From Acidimicrobiia bacterium (GTDB taxonomy: Bacteria; Actinomycetota; Acidimicrobiia; Spongiisociales; UBA5794), in the NCBI GenBank assembly GCA_026985095.1, contig JALSQW010000023.1, positions 62,001 to 126,000 on the forward strand: a stretch of DNA of 64,000 bases, in the 5' to 3' direction. The notes beneath the pieces were generated by a model. The model made no database searches and had not been told where the DNA came from. It worked only from the letters and a program-made list of their open reading frames with translations. The first letter of the stretch is position 1. The number at the start of each line of letters is the position of its first letter. Position numbers and translations under genes: made by a program. Shown piece by piece: positions 26,709 to 37,400 of this stretch.

Positions 26709-27836
26709 ATGGAGACGACGACCCCGGGGGATGCCCACGTGCCCGAGAACGAACCACTGCCATCGCTCGACGAGCTGCTTCACAAGCTCATCTCCATCAA
26801 CGGCTCCGACCTCCATCTGAAGGTCGGCTCTCCCCCGGCCTTCCGTATCGACGGGGTGCTGCACCTGTCGAACCTGGAGAAGCTGTCGCCCCAGGACACC
26901 GAGCGGTTCCTCGATGAGATCATGCCCCCGCGGATGCGCCCCGAGTTCGAAGCCACCAACGAGGCGGACTTCGCCTACGGGAAGGCGTCGCTGGGACGGT
27001 TCCGGGTCAACTGCTACCGCCAACGTGGCTCGATCAACGTGGTGGTGAGGGCGGTCCATCCCGCCAGTGGCGAGTTCTCCAGTTTGGGGCTGCCGTCGGT
27101 GGTGGAGCGCCTCGCCAACGAGCAGCGCGGCCTGATCCTGGTCACGGGCCCGACCGGGTCGGGGAAGACCACCACCGTGGGGGCGATCATCGACCACATC
27201 AACGCCAACCGGCGGGTGAACATCATCACGTTGGAGGATCCGATCGAGATCCTCCACCCCGACAAGTTGGCGATCGTGTCCCAACGTGAGGTGGGTGTCG
27301 ATACGGCGTCGTTCCACGAGGGGTTGCGGCGCATCCTCCGTCAGGACCCGGACGTGATCTTCATCGGCGAGATGCGCGACGCCGAGACGGTGGAGGCGGC
27401 GCTGAAGGCGGCCGAGACCGGTCATCTCGTCCTGTCGACCCTGCACACCGGCGATGCTCCCGAGACGATCAGCAGGATCATCGAGTTCTTCCCGCCCTAT
27501 CAGGAGCGTCAGGTGCGCCAGGTCCTGGCGATGTCGCTCAAAGGGGTCATCTCGCAGCGGCTGCTCCCCCGGGCGGATGGACAAGGCCGGGTTCCGGCCG
27601 TGGAGGTGCTCGTGAACACGGAGCGGGTCTTCGATCGGATCGTCGATCCCGAGCAGACCCACACGCTCCCGGAGGTCATCGCCGACGGGGACTTCTACGG
27701 CATGCAGACCTTCGATCAGGCCCTCATGAAGCTGTACGCGTCGGGAGAGGTGACGTTCCAGGACGCCCTGGTCCATGCCTCGGACGCCACCGATTTCAAG
27801 CTCGCTGCCCAGAACCGCGGCCTGATGAGCGCCTAG
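26709..27836 (+). CDS. pilT: PilT-type twitching ATPase
   Basis: A 375-residue secretion ATPase of the PilT class, which retracts type IV pili. After the N-terminal domain (LHLKVGSPPAFRIDGVL) come Walker A GPTGSGKTT (near residue 150), Walker B VIFIGEMRDAET and the His box LSTLHTGDAPETISRIIEFFP. Length is close to the family's 340-380. A GTG 30 bases downstream with a GGGGGA site is an alternative start. No other pilus genes lie in the window, so it acts with components elsewhere or in another ATPase role. Confidence 0.9.
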   Translation: METTTPGDAHVPENEPLPSLDELLHKLISINGSDLHLKVGSPPAFRIDGVLHLSNLEKLSPQDTERFLDEIMPPRMRPEFEATNEADFAYGKASLGRFRVNCYRQRGSINVVVRAVHPASGEFSSLGLPSVVERLANEQRGLILVTGPTGSGKTTTVGAIIDHINANRRVNIITLEDPIEILHPDKLAIVSQREVGVDTASFHEGLRRILRQDPDVIFIGEMRDAETVEAALKAAETGHLVLSTLHTGDAPETISRIIEFFPPYQERQVRQVLAMSLKGVISQRLLPRADGQGRVPAVEVLVNTERVFDRIVDPEQTHTLPEVIADGDFYGMQTFDQALMKLYASGEVTFQDALVHASDATDFKLAAQNRGLMSA

Positions 27837-27894
27837 CTCCCGGGGGCGCCCCGACGCGCCCGATCGCAGCCGGTGGGGGTCGTCGCGGGTGGGC

Positions 27895-27900
27895 TAGCCT
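27895..27900 (+). promoter_or_regulatory. -10 box for leaderless rnhA transcript
   Basis: TAGCCT (TAnnnT) ends 6 bases before the rnhA ATG, so the mRNA would begin at the start codon. The same hexamer with 7-base spacing precedes the MazG-like gene 20 kb away. Confidence 0.5.
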
Positions 27901-27906
27901 GCGGGT

Positions 27907-28551
27907 ATGCCGGATTTCACCTGCCGAGACTGCGGCGCGTCCTTCTCGGTGCCGCTCGCGGTCGTCGAGCGGTACCCGGGCTGGACCCCGCGGCAGTGCC
28001 TGATGTGCCGGGACGCCGCTCGGGTGCCGTCGGCGAGTGGCGGACGGTCGGCGGCGACGTCGAGGCGATCGCGGCGGCCGCAGACCACCGACGAGGCGCT
28101 CGCTCGGCACGAAGGCGGTCCGACGACGGGGGTGTTCACCGACGGCGGTGCGTCTCCGAACCCGGGTCCGGGAGGGTGGGGCGCCGTGTACGTCGTCGAC
28201 GACGAGATCGTCGCGGAGGCGTACGGTCACGAAGAGCAGACGACGAACAACCGGATGGAGCTCACGGCGCTGCTGCATGCCCTCGATCTCGTCCCCGAGG
28301 GCACCGCGGCGACCGTCTATTCGGATTCGAACCTGGCGGTCCGGACGATCAACGAATGGGCCGAGGGTTGGGAACGCCGCGGATGGAAGCGCAAGACCGG
28401 ACCGGTGGAGAACCTCGACCTCGTGAAGGAGGTCTACGCGGGGTTCAAACGTCGGCCGGAGCTGAGGCTGCAGTGGATCAAGGCCCATGCCGGCTCTCGG
28501 TGGAACGAGTACGCCGATGCGTTGGCGAACCGGTGGAGGACCGAGTCGTGA
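27907..28551 (+). CDS. rnhA: Ribonuclease HI with N-terminal zinc ribbon
   Basis: A 214-residue fusion. Residues 1-38 form a probable zinc ribbon (CRDC at about 6-9 and CLMC at about 31-34); a basic Ser/Arg linker follows; residues about 73-212 are RNase HI, which removes RNA from RNA-DNA hybrids. The catalytic residues are present: Asp in TDGGASPNPGPGG, Glu in NRMELTA, Asp in YSDSNLA, and His/Asp in KAHAG...NEYADALAN. It overlaps the CCA-adding enzyme gene by 4 bases (GTGA). Confidence 0.92.
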   Translation: MPDFTCRDCGASFSVPLAVVERYPGWTPRQCLMCRDAARVPSASGGRSAATSRRSRRPQTTDEALARHEGGPTTGVFTDGGASPNPGPGGWGAVYVVDDEIVAEAYGHEEQTTNNRMELTALLHALDLVPEGTAATVYSDSNLAVRTINEWAEGWERRGWKRKTGPVENLDLVKEVYAGFKRRPELRLQWIKAHAGSRWNEYADALANRWRTES

Positions 28552-29942
28552 CCATCCCGGCTCGTCTCGAGGCGGTCCTCGCACCAGGTTCCGAGGCCCG
28601 GACCTTGGCCCGGTTGTTCGCCCAGCGTGGTCACGTGCTGTACCTGGTCGGAGGGTCGGTGCGGGACGCGTTGTTGGGTCGTGATCACGAGGACCTCGAC
28701 TTCGCCACCGACGCCAGACCGGAGGAGATCGAGGAAGTCGTCTCGAGCTGGGCGGACGACCTGTACCTGGCCGGTCGCACCTTCGGGACGGTGGGGGCGA
28801 TCAAGGACGGCAGGGTGATCGAGATCACGACGTTCCGGGCCGAGGTGTACCGCGACGACACCCGCAAGCCCCAGGTGACGTTCTCCGACGACATCGTCGA
28901 GGATCTGGGCCGCCGCGACTTCACCGTCAACGCGATGGCGATCGAGGTCCCGGCAGGTGACGGCGCTGCTCCGGCGATGATCGACCCGTTCGGTGGTCTC
29001 GTCGATCTGCATGAAAGCGTGTTGCGGACGCCGTTGGATCCGGAGATCTCCTTCGGTGACGACCCGTTGCGGATGCTGCGGCTCTTCCGTTTCGTCTCGA
29101 CCTTGGGCTTCCGCCCCGACACCGCCGCGGTCGACGCCGTCCGGCGGATGCGCGATCGGCTGTCCATCGTCTCGCCCGAGCGGGTCAGGGATGAGTTCGA
29201 CAAGCTGATGGTGGGCGAGTTCGTCGGACCGGCCTTGTGGGGCCTGGTGGAGACGGGCCTGGCCGAGGAGTTCATCCCGGAGGTGCCGGCGCTGGCCGTC
29301 GAGCAGGATCCGCAGCACCGTCACAAGGACGTCCTCGCCCACACGATCGCGGTGGTCGAGAAGTGCCCCCCGAAGTTGGAGCTGCGCCTCGCCGCCCTGT
29401 TCCACGACGTCGGGAAACCGTCCACCAGACGTTTCGAGGCCGGTGGGGTGACGTTCCACCATCACGAGGTGGTGGGGGCGAGGATGACCCGGAAGCGTCT
29501 GGAGGCGTTGCGGTACCCGAAGAAGGTCGTCGAGGCGGTGTCGGAGCTGGTGTACCTCCACATGCGGGCGCACACGTTCAAGATGGGCTGGACCGATTCG
29601 GCGGTGCGTCGGTACGTGCGGGATGCCGGGCCGTATCTCGAGGACCTCAACCGGCTGGTGCGATGCGACGTGACGACGGGGAACCGGAAGCTGGCCCGAC
29701 AGATCGATCGGCGGATCGACGAGCTGGAGGAGCGGATCGCCGAACTGCGGAAGAAGGAGGAGCTGGAACGGCTCCGCCCACCGATCGACGGCAACGAGGT
29801 GATGGCGTACCTGGGGATCGAGCCGGGACCTCAGGTCGGTGAGATCATGCGGATGCTCCTCGAGCACCGGATCGAACACGGACCGTATTCCGAGGACGAG
29901 GCGTTCCGTCTGATCGATGCCTGGCGGGCGTCCCGGAGCTGA
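28548..29942 (+). CDS. cca: CCA tRNA nucleotidyltransferase
   Basis: A 464-residue member of the class II nucleotidyltransferase/poly(A) polymerase family that builds or repairs the tRNA 3' CCA end. The N-terminal catalytic domain has LVGGSVRDALLGRDHEDLDFATDARPEE and RRDFTVNAMAI; an HD domain follows (RLAALFHDVGKPSTR and HHHEVVGARM). Actinobacterial homologues of this type sit near the origin (pcnA in mycobacteria). The GTG start overlaps the rnhA stop by 4 bases; the reading frame continues upstream only as a shadow of rnhA. Confidence 0.93.
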   Translation: MTIPARLEAVLAPGSEARTLARLFAQRGHVLYLVGGSVRDALLGRDHEDLDFATDARPEEIEEVVSSWADDLYLAGRTFGTVGAIKDGRVIEITTFRAEVYRDDTRKPQVTFSDDIVEDLGRRDFTVNAMAIEVPAGDGAAPAMIDPFGGLVDLHESVLRTPLDPEISFGDDPLRMLRLFRFVSTLGFRPDTAAVDAVRRMRDRLSIVSPERVRDEFDKLMVGEFVGPALWGLVETGLAEEFIPEVPALAVEQDPQHRHKDVLAHTIAVVEKCPPKLELRLAALFHDVGKPSTRRFEAGGVTFHHHEVVGARMTRKRLEALRYPKKVVEAVSELVYLHMRAHTFKMGWTDSAVRRYVRDAGPYLEDLNRLVRCDVTTGNRKLARQIDRRIDELEERIAELRKKEELERLRPPIDGNEVMAYLGIEPGPQVGEIMRMLLEHRIEHGPYSEDEAFRLIDAWRASRS

Positions 29943-29951
29943 CGGCCGAGA

Positions 29952-31139
29952 TCAGCCCCGGCGGGTGTCCTTCCATGGCACATCCTTGTCGACCCGGGGT
30001 TCTCCGGGAAGGCCGAGCACCCGTTCTCCGATGATGTTGCGCATGATCTCCGAGGTGCCACCTTCGATCGAGTTGGCCCGGACCCGGAGGAACCGGCGGC
30101 GGATGTCGGTGCTGACGGCCTCGCCGGGTCGGGGTTGGATGAACTCGTAGGTGTCGTAGAGGGTCGCCTCGGGGCCCATCAGGTCGAGGGCGAGCTCGTA
30201 GATCTTCTTGTTCAGCTCGGCGTAGACGAGCTTGCCGGTGGAGCCCTCAGGTCCGGGGGTGCCCGCCTCCCGGTTCTGCTGGGCGCGGAGGTTGGTGAGC
30301 CGGGCGGCCTCGGCGGCGACCCAGAGGCGCATGACGTCGTCGGCGAGGCGGGGGTCGGGACGGCTGCGCCAGACGTCGACGAGGTCGGCGATGGAGCCCT
30401 CTCCGCGCTCGGCGACGTTGCCGCCGATGGCGACCCGTTCGTTCATGAGGGTGGTCATCGCGATCCGCCAGCCGTCGCCGAGGTCCCCGATGCGGTTGGC
30501 GTCCGGGATGCGGGCGTCGGTCATGTAGACCTCGTTGAACTCCGCTTCGCCGGTGATCTGCCGGAGCGGGCGGACCTCGACGCCGGGCGCCTTCATGTCG
30601 ATGAGGAAGTAGGTGAGCCCCTTGTGTTTGGGTTGGTCGGGATCGGTGCGGGCGACGAGCATGCCCCACGACGCGATGTGGGCGACGGTGGTCCACACCT
30701 TCTGGCCGTTGACGATCCACTCGTCGCCGTCGCGGACCGCCCGGGTGGACAACCCGGCGAGGTCGGATCCGGCTCCCGGCTCGGAGAAGAGCTGACACCA
30801 CACCTCTTCTCCGGTGAACATGGGTCGGAGGAAACGTCGCTTCTGTGCGTCGGTCCCGTGGGCGATGAGGACGGGGGCGCCCATGCCGTGGCCGAGGACG
30901 TCGAAGAAGCGGGGGCGATGCTCGGTGATGGCATCGAGGCGTTCGTCGACGCGATGCTGCAGGTGCGGTGGCAGGCCGAGACCGCCATAGCCTTCCGGGA
31001 ACCACACCCACGCCAGGCCCAGGTCGTACTGGGCGCCCATGAAGTCGTACCGGTCCCCGTGGGGGTCGTGTTCGGCGACGAGCCGTTCGAGACGTTCGTC
31101 GATCAGGGCTTCTGCAGTGCGGTCTGCGATGTCGGCCAT
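29952..31139 (-). CDS. Acyl-CoA dehydrogenase
   Basis: A 395-residue flavin-dependent acyl-CoA dehydrogenase. Family motifs include CQLFSEPGAGSDLAGL, FNEVYMTDARIPDANRIGDLGDGW and the C-terminal NSIEGGTSEIMRNIIGERVLGLP. It would oxidise an acyl-CoA, chain length unknown, passing electrons to ETF. The ATG has a strong GAGGAGGAG ribosome site. It lies 25 bases downstream of a small membrane-protein gene and converges with the CCA enzyme gene. Confidence 0.92.
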   Translation of the reverse strand: MADIADRTAEALIDERLERLVAEHDPHGDRYDFMGAQYDLGLAWVWFPEGYGGLGLPPHLQHRVDERLDAITEHRPRFFDVLGHGMGAPVLIAHGTDAQKRRFLRPMFTGEEVWCQLFSEPGAGSDLAGLSTRAVRDGDEWIVNGQKVWTTVAHIASWGMLVARTDPDQPKHKGLTYFLIDMKAPGVEVRPLRQITGEAEFNEVYMTDARIPDANRIGDLGDGWRIAMTTLMNERVAIGGNVAERGEGSIADLVDVWRSRPDPRLADDVMRLWVAAEAARLTNLRAQQNREAGTPGPEGSTGKLVYAELNKKIYELALDLMGPEATLYDTYEFIQPRPGEAVSTDIRRRFLRVRANSIEGGTSEIMRNIIGERVLGLPGEPRVDKDVPWKDTRRG

Positions 31140-31164
31140 CGTCGCTCCTCCTCGTCGGCTGACC

Positions 31165-31326
31165 CTACCGGGTGTCGTCCTCCGTCGCGGCGCGGTCGTT
31201 CCCGTCGTCGCTGCTCGCCCGCTTCTCCAGATAGCGGACACCGGCGAGGGCGAGGACGATCGGGACGACGAACAACCCGATCTCGTCCCATCCGTACTGG
31301 TGGGCGATGATCCACGATGCCTCCAT
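31165..31326 (-). CDS. Small single-pass membrane protein
   Basis: A 53-residue open frame beginning MEASWIIAHQYGWDEIG, with one hydrophobic helix at about residues 16-34 and an acidic, charged C-terminus (SDDGNDRAATEDDTR). The composition is typical of a real small membrane protein. It precedes the acyl-CoA dehydrogenase by 25 bases on the same strand. No family is recognised; no clear ribosome site is seen. Confidence 0.5.
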   Translation of the reverse strand: MEASWIIAHQYGWDEIGLFVVPIVLALAGVRYLEKRASSDDGNDRAATEDDTR

Positions 31327-31340
31327 GGTGTGAGCTTGGA

Positions 31341-31370
31341 CCGGCCGGCCTTCTCGCGCAAACCGGCCGG
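31341..31370. repeat. CCGGCCGG paired repeat
   Basis: Two copies of the self-palindromic octamer CCGGCCGG (31341-31348 and 31363-31370) are separated by 14 bases. They could pair as a hairpin or act as repeated half sites. They lie between the small membrane-protein gene and the divergent giant surface-protein gene. Confidence 0.35.
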
Positions 31371-31391
31371 AGGAGGAGGGCCCGTGCCGAG

Positions 31392-31406
31392 CCGACACCG
31401 TGTCGG
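31392..31406. promoter_or_regulatory. 15-base palindrome upstream of surface-protein gene
   Basis: CCGACAC and GTGTCGG flank one central C, giving perfect 7-base arms, about 90 bases before the start codon of the giant surface protein. It is a plausible operator or hairpin in a 170-base intergenic region where no clear sigma-70 promoter was found. Confidence 0.4.
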
Positions 31407-31496
31407 AACCGGTCAAGCTCCCGGCGGCCGGTGCCGATAGCGGAAGGGACCGGATGGGCCCGACCGGGCCGAACGAGTGTGAAGGAAGACGGATCG

Positions 31497-34400
31497 ATGA
31501 AGCGCGCGCTGATCGCCGGCCTGGCGATGACGATCGCGGTCGCCGGTATGGCGATCCTCCCCGAGACCCATGCCGAAGCGGCGGGAACACCCGACATCTC
31601 CCTGTCGGTGGACGTCCCCGGCGAAACCCTCTACGGGGCGACCACGCCGGTGTCGCTGACGGTGACGAACGCGACGGCGACCAACGGCTACAACCTGTCG
31701 TTCCGGGCGGTGCTGCCGCCGGGGCTGACGGCCAGCGGGTTCTCCACGGCACCGACGAGGACGCTCACGAACCAGCCCGGAGCGGGCCAGACGACGCTCA
31801 TCTGGGAGAACGTGGCCGACTCGATCGCCGGGACGACGGTCGCGGTGTCCTTCTCGGCGACCCACGCCACCGGCACCTACGACGTCGGCAACTCGATCAC
31901 GATCGACGCCTCCGCCTACGTCAACACCGATCCCCGGACGGTCCCGGACTTCGACCCGACGACGGGTGTCGCCACCGGCGACTACACCGGTTGGGACACC
32001 GCTTCGGGATCCACGACGCTGATCCCCTTCGAGGTCACCAAGACCGAGCCGAACACCGAAGCCGAGCTGCTGCGCGGCGTGCACGACCACCAGACGCTGT
32101 ACACGATCGTGGTGCAGAACAACTACGTGAACCCGACGGCATCGTTCCTGGTCGAGGACTGGATCCCCGCTGGGCTCGAGTTCCTGTCCTGCGGCACCGC
32201 CGACAACTCGACGACAGAGGAGTACCCGGGCGCGGGCCCGTTGAACCCCGGCAACGCCCCGGCGATCCCGTCGGGCACCCGCGAGGGCTGCGTCGATCCG
32301 ACCTCGGTCGATACGGTCACGGTCGACCCCGACGGCGCCGGTCCGCTCCCCAACGCCGTCTACACACACGTCACGTGGACGGCAGCCACGTTGGCGGCGG
32401 CCTTCGGGACCGACACCCTCGCCGCCGGGCAGACCTTCACGTTGCACTACGTCGCCGGCATCCCGCGGTTCGCCAACACGACGACATGGCCGGCGGGGGC
32501 GCCGGCGGCGGCGTCGGGCCTGCAGGCCGCGAACCTCGACAACAACACCGGCCCGTCGACCGCAGAGACCGGGACCGAACAGTCGCTGACGAACCTGGCG
32601 CGCGCCACCGGCGACTACGACTCGCGAGGCACCTTCTCCACCGACGGCGACACGATGACCGTGACCGCCGAGGACGTCTCGATCCACAAGTCGGTCTCCG
32701 ACACCACGATCGGCCAAGGCGACGTCGACACCTGGACCCTGCTCGTCGAGACGTCCGAGTACGTCGACAACCCGGCGATCGGGGCGACGAACGCCAACGC
32801 GATCGTCGTCACCGACACCGTCCCCGACGGGCTCTGTCCCCTCGGCGCGGGCAGCCCCGACGCCGAATGTCAGGATCCGGCATCGCCCAGCCATCCGTAC
32901 ACGTCGGCCACCGAGAACGCCGACGGGACCTGGACCCTGGTCTGGGACTTCGATTCGATCGCGGGCCTGGGCTCGATGAGCCGCTCCGACAGTCGCACGA
33001 TCACGTTCCCGACCAAGGTCCGGCAGTTCTATCAGGAGAACGGGGCCGACGACACGCCGGTCCTGGCCGAGGACTCGTGGGAGAACACGGTGACGCTCAC
33101 CGCGGTCGCCGACGGACGGAACGTGGCCGACGACTCGTCGGCGGGCCAGAGCGCCGGGCCGGTGGCCATCTCCAAGGAGGTGTCGGTCCCCGGGGCGGCC
33201 CCGTACGCCTGCGGTGACGGCAGCGCCATCGCCTGGGACCCGACGCAGGCGGGACCGTACGGTCCGGGGGATCGGGTCTGTTGGCGTCTCACCGTCACCT
33301 ACCCGGGCGCGTTGGACACGGGTGGCTCGTCGATCGTCGACTTCCTCCCTGCGGGCTTCACCTACGAGTCCTACACGCTGGGGGTGAACAACACGGTCCC
33401 GGCGGGCGACGTCACCTTCGACGGCACCGGTGCGGCCGACGGACGGCTGGCCTGGTCGGTCGGAGCGTCCGGGTACGTCGATACGGCCCAGACACTGGAG
33501 TTGATCGTCTCGTCGACCATCACGGACGCCACCGCGGCGTCGTCGGCCGACCTGCCGCAGAACCTCATGAAGTTCACGTTCACGAACACCTCCGGTGACG
33601 TCTTCCAGCTCCGCGACGACGCAGACGCGTTGTGGGCCGAACCGGAGCTCACGCTCCTCAAGGGGGTCAGGGACGTCAACGACGGTGCCGTCAACGGTCC
33701 GGACGTCGACGGTGTCCAGATCGTCGAGGGCGACACCGTCACCTACCGCATCGACGTCACGAACACGGGAACCCGGGACGCGCTCGACGTGGTCCTGTGG
33801 GACGTGCTCCCCGCCGACTTCGACTGTTCGATGGTGTCGAACATCTCCGACGCCGGCGCATGCAACGCGACGCCGGATCCCGATCGCCTGGAGTGGCCGA
33901 CGACGGGCATCGATGTCGCAGCCGGCACGAGCCGCACCCTCACGTACGACGTGACGGTCCCGGTCGGGACCGGCGCCTCGGGCGAGACGTTCATCAATCG
34001 TTCGGGGGTGGTCCGGTACGAGTCGGACGCCAACACCGGCGTCGGCGACCGCTTCGTGTACGTGCCGGCCGGGAACATCGACTCCGGCGCCCCGGCTGCG
34101 AACACGGCCGCCGCCGACGACACGTCGAGCGTCTTCACCGCCGACGCCACGATCGCCAAGACCCGCAGCACCGGGATCACCGAGACCGGCAACGCCGCCG
34201 CCGACGAGGCCACCATCGGCGAGGTCGTCTCCTACACGGTGACGGCGGTCATCCCCGAGGGCACGACCGTGCATGCGGCCACGATCACCGACGTCGTCGA
34301 TACCGCCCGCCTCACCTATCTGAACGATGCCACGGCGACGCTGAACGGCGGGCTGCTGCCGGTCGGGTTCTTCCTCTCGGACGCCGGAGGAGCGATCACG

Positions 34401-37400
34401 CTGACGTTCCCCGACCCGTACACGAACGCGGCGGGGTCGGGTGACGACACCTTCGCCATCACCTTCTCGGCCCGGGTGTCGGACGTAGGGGGCAACGTCC
34501 GTTCGACGACGATCCCCAATACGGCGACCCTCCGCTGGGAGAGCGCCTCGGGCACCGTTCACACGAAGTCCTCCTCTGCCAGCACGAGGGTCGTCGAGCC
34601 GAACCTGACGGTCTCCAAGGCCTCGTCGGTCACCAACGTGCTGCCGGGCCAGATCGTCGACTACACGGTGACGGTCGCCAACCAGAACGGCGCCGACGTG
34701 TCCCCGGCCCACGAGGTGGTCGCGGTCGACACCCTCCCCGCGGACCTGTCGCCGGTGGACGGGGGCGGAACGCTCGTCCCCGACGGCGGCGCGGTCCCGC
34801 CCAGCGGAGGGATCTGGGACCTGACGACCCGCACCATCACCTGGACCCAGGCCGAGGTCGCCGGCCTCGGCACCATCGATCCGGGTTCGACGGTGGGGAT
34901 CACCTACCAGGCCAAGGTGGCCGATTCGATCGTCACCAACGGCACGATGACCAACGACGTCGCGGTCACCGGCTCGTCCCTGTCGGGAACACCGACGGGC
35001 GAACGCGACGCGACCTCGCCCAACGGCGGTCCCGGAAGCGGCTACCAGGCGACGGACTCCAACACCGTGATCGCACCTCGCTCGTCGATCACCAAGTCGG
35101 TGGATCCGACCTCGGCGACCATCGGCGAGCCGATCCGCTACACCGTCGACGTGACGCTGCCCGCCAACGTCATCCAGTACGACGTGACCGTCATCGATCA
35201 GCTCCCGACCGGGATCCAGGTCCTGTCACCGGGCTACACCGTCTCCACGTCGTGTCAGGCGGCCGGGGGTGGGGCGTGCTCGCCGGACGTCACCGGCATC
35301 ACCGAGCTGACACCCACCGGCGGTGACGTGGGATGGTTCCTGGGTGACCTGACGACCCCGTCGGCGGACGATCGGGTCGTGACGATCGTGTTCGACGCGT
35401 ACGTCGACGACGCGGCTCCGGCGGTGTCGGGGGCGACGCTGACGAACTCGGTGAACGTCTACGGCAACCAGACCGACAAGCTGGGGACGATCACGGTCGT
35501 GCCCGACACCCCGAACTACGACGTCGTCGGAACTCCGGCGTCGGCGGGCGAGGGCATCGTCGAACCGCACATGACGATCGCCAAGCGGGTCCTCGACGGC
35601 GCCACCCCGGTGGTGTCCCGCCGGGCGCTGCCGGGTGAGACGCTGACGTACCAGGTGACGTTGACGAACACCGGCACGTCGGACGCGTACGACCTGACGA
35701 TCACCGACACCCCCGACGCCCGTCTCCTCAACGCGGTCGTCGTGGACGGTACGTCGAACGGCGTGGCGTACACGGTCACCGACGGCGACCTGACCGACGG
35801 CACGCTGTCGTGGTCGATCGCCGGACCGATCGCTCCCGGCGGCGACGTGGTCATCACCTACACGGCGGACGTGTGGCCGGCGGTGGTCGGCGACGAGATC
35901 GTCGCCGGACCCGAGATCGTCAACACGGCGGACGTCCCGTCGTACTGGGGCGTTCCCGAGGCGACCCGGACGGCCAACCCGCAGTACCCGTACCGGAACT
36001 ACGACGACGTCACGCCGTCGACGGCGAACGTGGAGCTGGACCTGGCGTCGATCGGTGACACCGTCTGGTTCGACGTCGACGCCGACGGTGTCATCGACGC
36101 CGGTGAACCGCGCCTCGGCGGTGTCGACGTGACCGTCACCTACCTCGGTCCCGACGGGGTCCTCGGCGGAGGGGACGATGAGGTGCATGTGACCACGACC
36201 GCTGCCGACGGAACGTACCTGGTCGACCGGCTCCCGGGTGGGAGCTACCAGGTCGTCGTCGATGCCGCCGATCTTCCCTCAGGGCTGACCCCCTCGTACG
36301 ACCTCGACGGCGGCACGACCTCGCCCGACGGGGTCTGGCTCGGGTCCCTGGCCCAGGACGGCGTCGAACGGGACGTCGACTTCGGCTACACCGGGACCGG
36401 GTCCCTGGGCGACCGGGTGTGGTTCGACCGTGACGGCGACGGGGTTCTCGACGCCGACGAGCCGGGCATCGGTGGGGTCGACCTGACGGTCGTCTACGCC
36501 GGCTTCGACGGGGTGACGGGCACCGGCGACGACGTGACCTATGCGGTGACGACGGCCGCCGACGGCACCTGGGGTGTGCCGGATCTGCCGGCAGGCGACT
36601 ACACGACGACGGTGAACCCCGCGACCTTGCCCACCGGCATGAGCGCCACCTACGACCTGGACGGCGGCACGGCGACGCCCGATGGGGTGGCGCCGGCGAC
36701 GTTGGCGGCCGGTCAGGACCGATCCGACGTCGACTTCGGCTACCGGGGCTCGAGCTCGATCGGCGACACCGTCTGGCTCGACGCCGATCTCGACGGGGTG
36801 CAGGATCCGGGGGAGACGGGCATCGGTGGCGTCGCTGTGATCCTCACCTGGCCCGGACCCGATGGCGTCCTCGGCAACGGCGACGATGTGACCTTCACCG
36901 ACACCACCGACGCCGCGGGGCTCTACGGGTTCGGGGGGCTCAACCCCGGCGACTATCGGGTGACGGTCGACACGGCGACCGTACCGGCCGGGTTGATCGC
37001 GACCTTCGACGAGAACGGCGGTCTCGATGACACGACCGTCGTGTCCCTGCCGGATGCGACGGACCATCTCACCGCCGACTTCGGGTACGGCGGGTCGGGC
37101 TCGATCGGTGATCGGGTGTGGTGGGACACCGACGGCGACGGCGTCGACGACGTCGGCGAGCCGGGGATCCAGGGCGTCGAGGTCCGCCTGACGTGGTACG
37201 GGCCCGACGGGATCGTCGGCACCGCCGACGACGTGGTCCAGACGCGGTTCACCGATGGTTCGGGCAGCTACCTGTTCGTCAACCTGCCGGCGGGTGATTT
37301 CGACGTCGACGTGGTGGGCGCGTTGCCCGGTGTCGCTGCCCCGACGTCGGAGCGGGACGCCACCTTGGACGGTTCGACGACGGTCACCTTGGCCACGGGT

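Noticed and set aside
28434-29879. 481-codon minus-strand frame opposite the CCA-adding enzyme gene
   Set aside because: Shadow frame; the plus strand carries complete nucleotidyltransferase and HD motifs.
31413-34712. 1099-codon minus-strand frame opposite the surface-protein gene
   Set aside because: Composition is Arg/Gly/Val/Asp-rich with no domain, while the opposite strand has clear repeated modules, signal peptide and LPXTG anchor.
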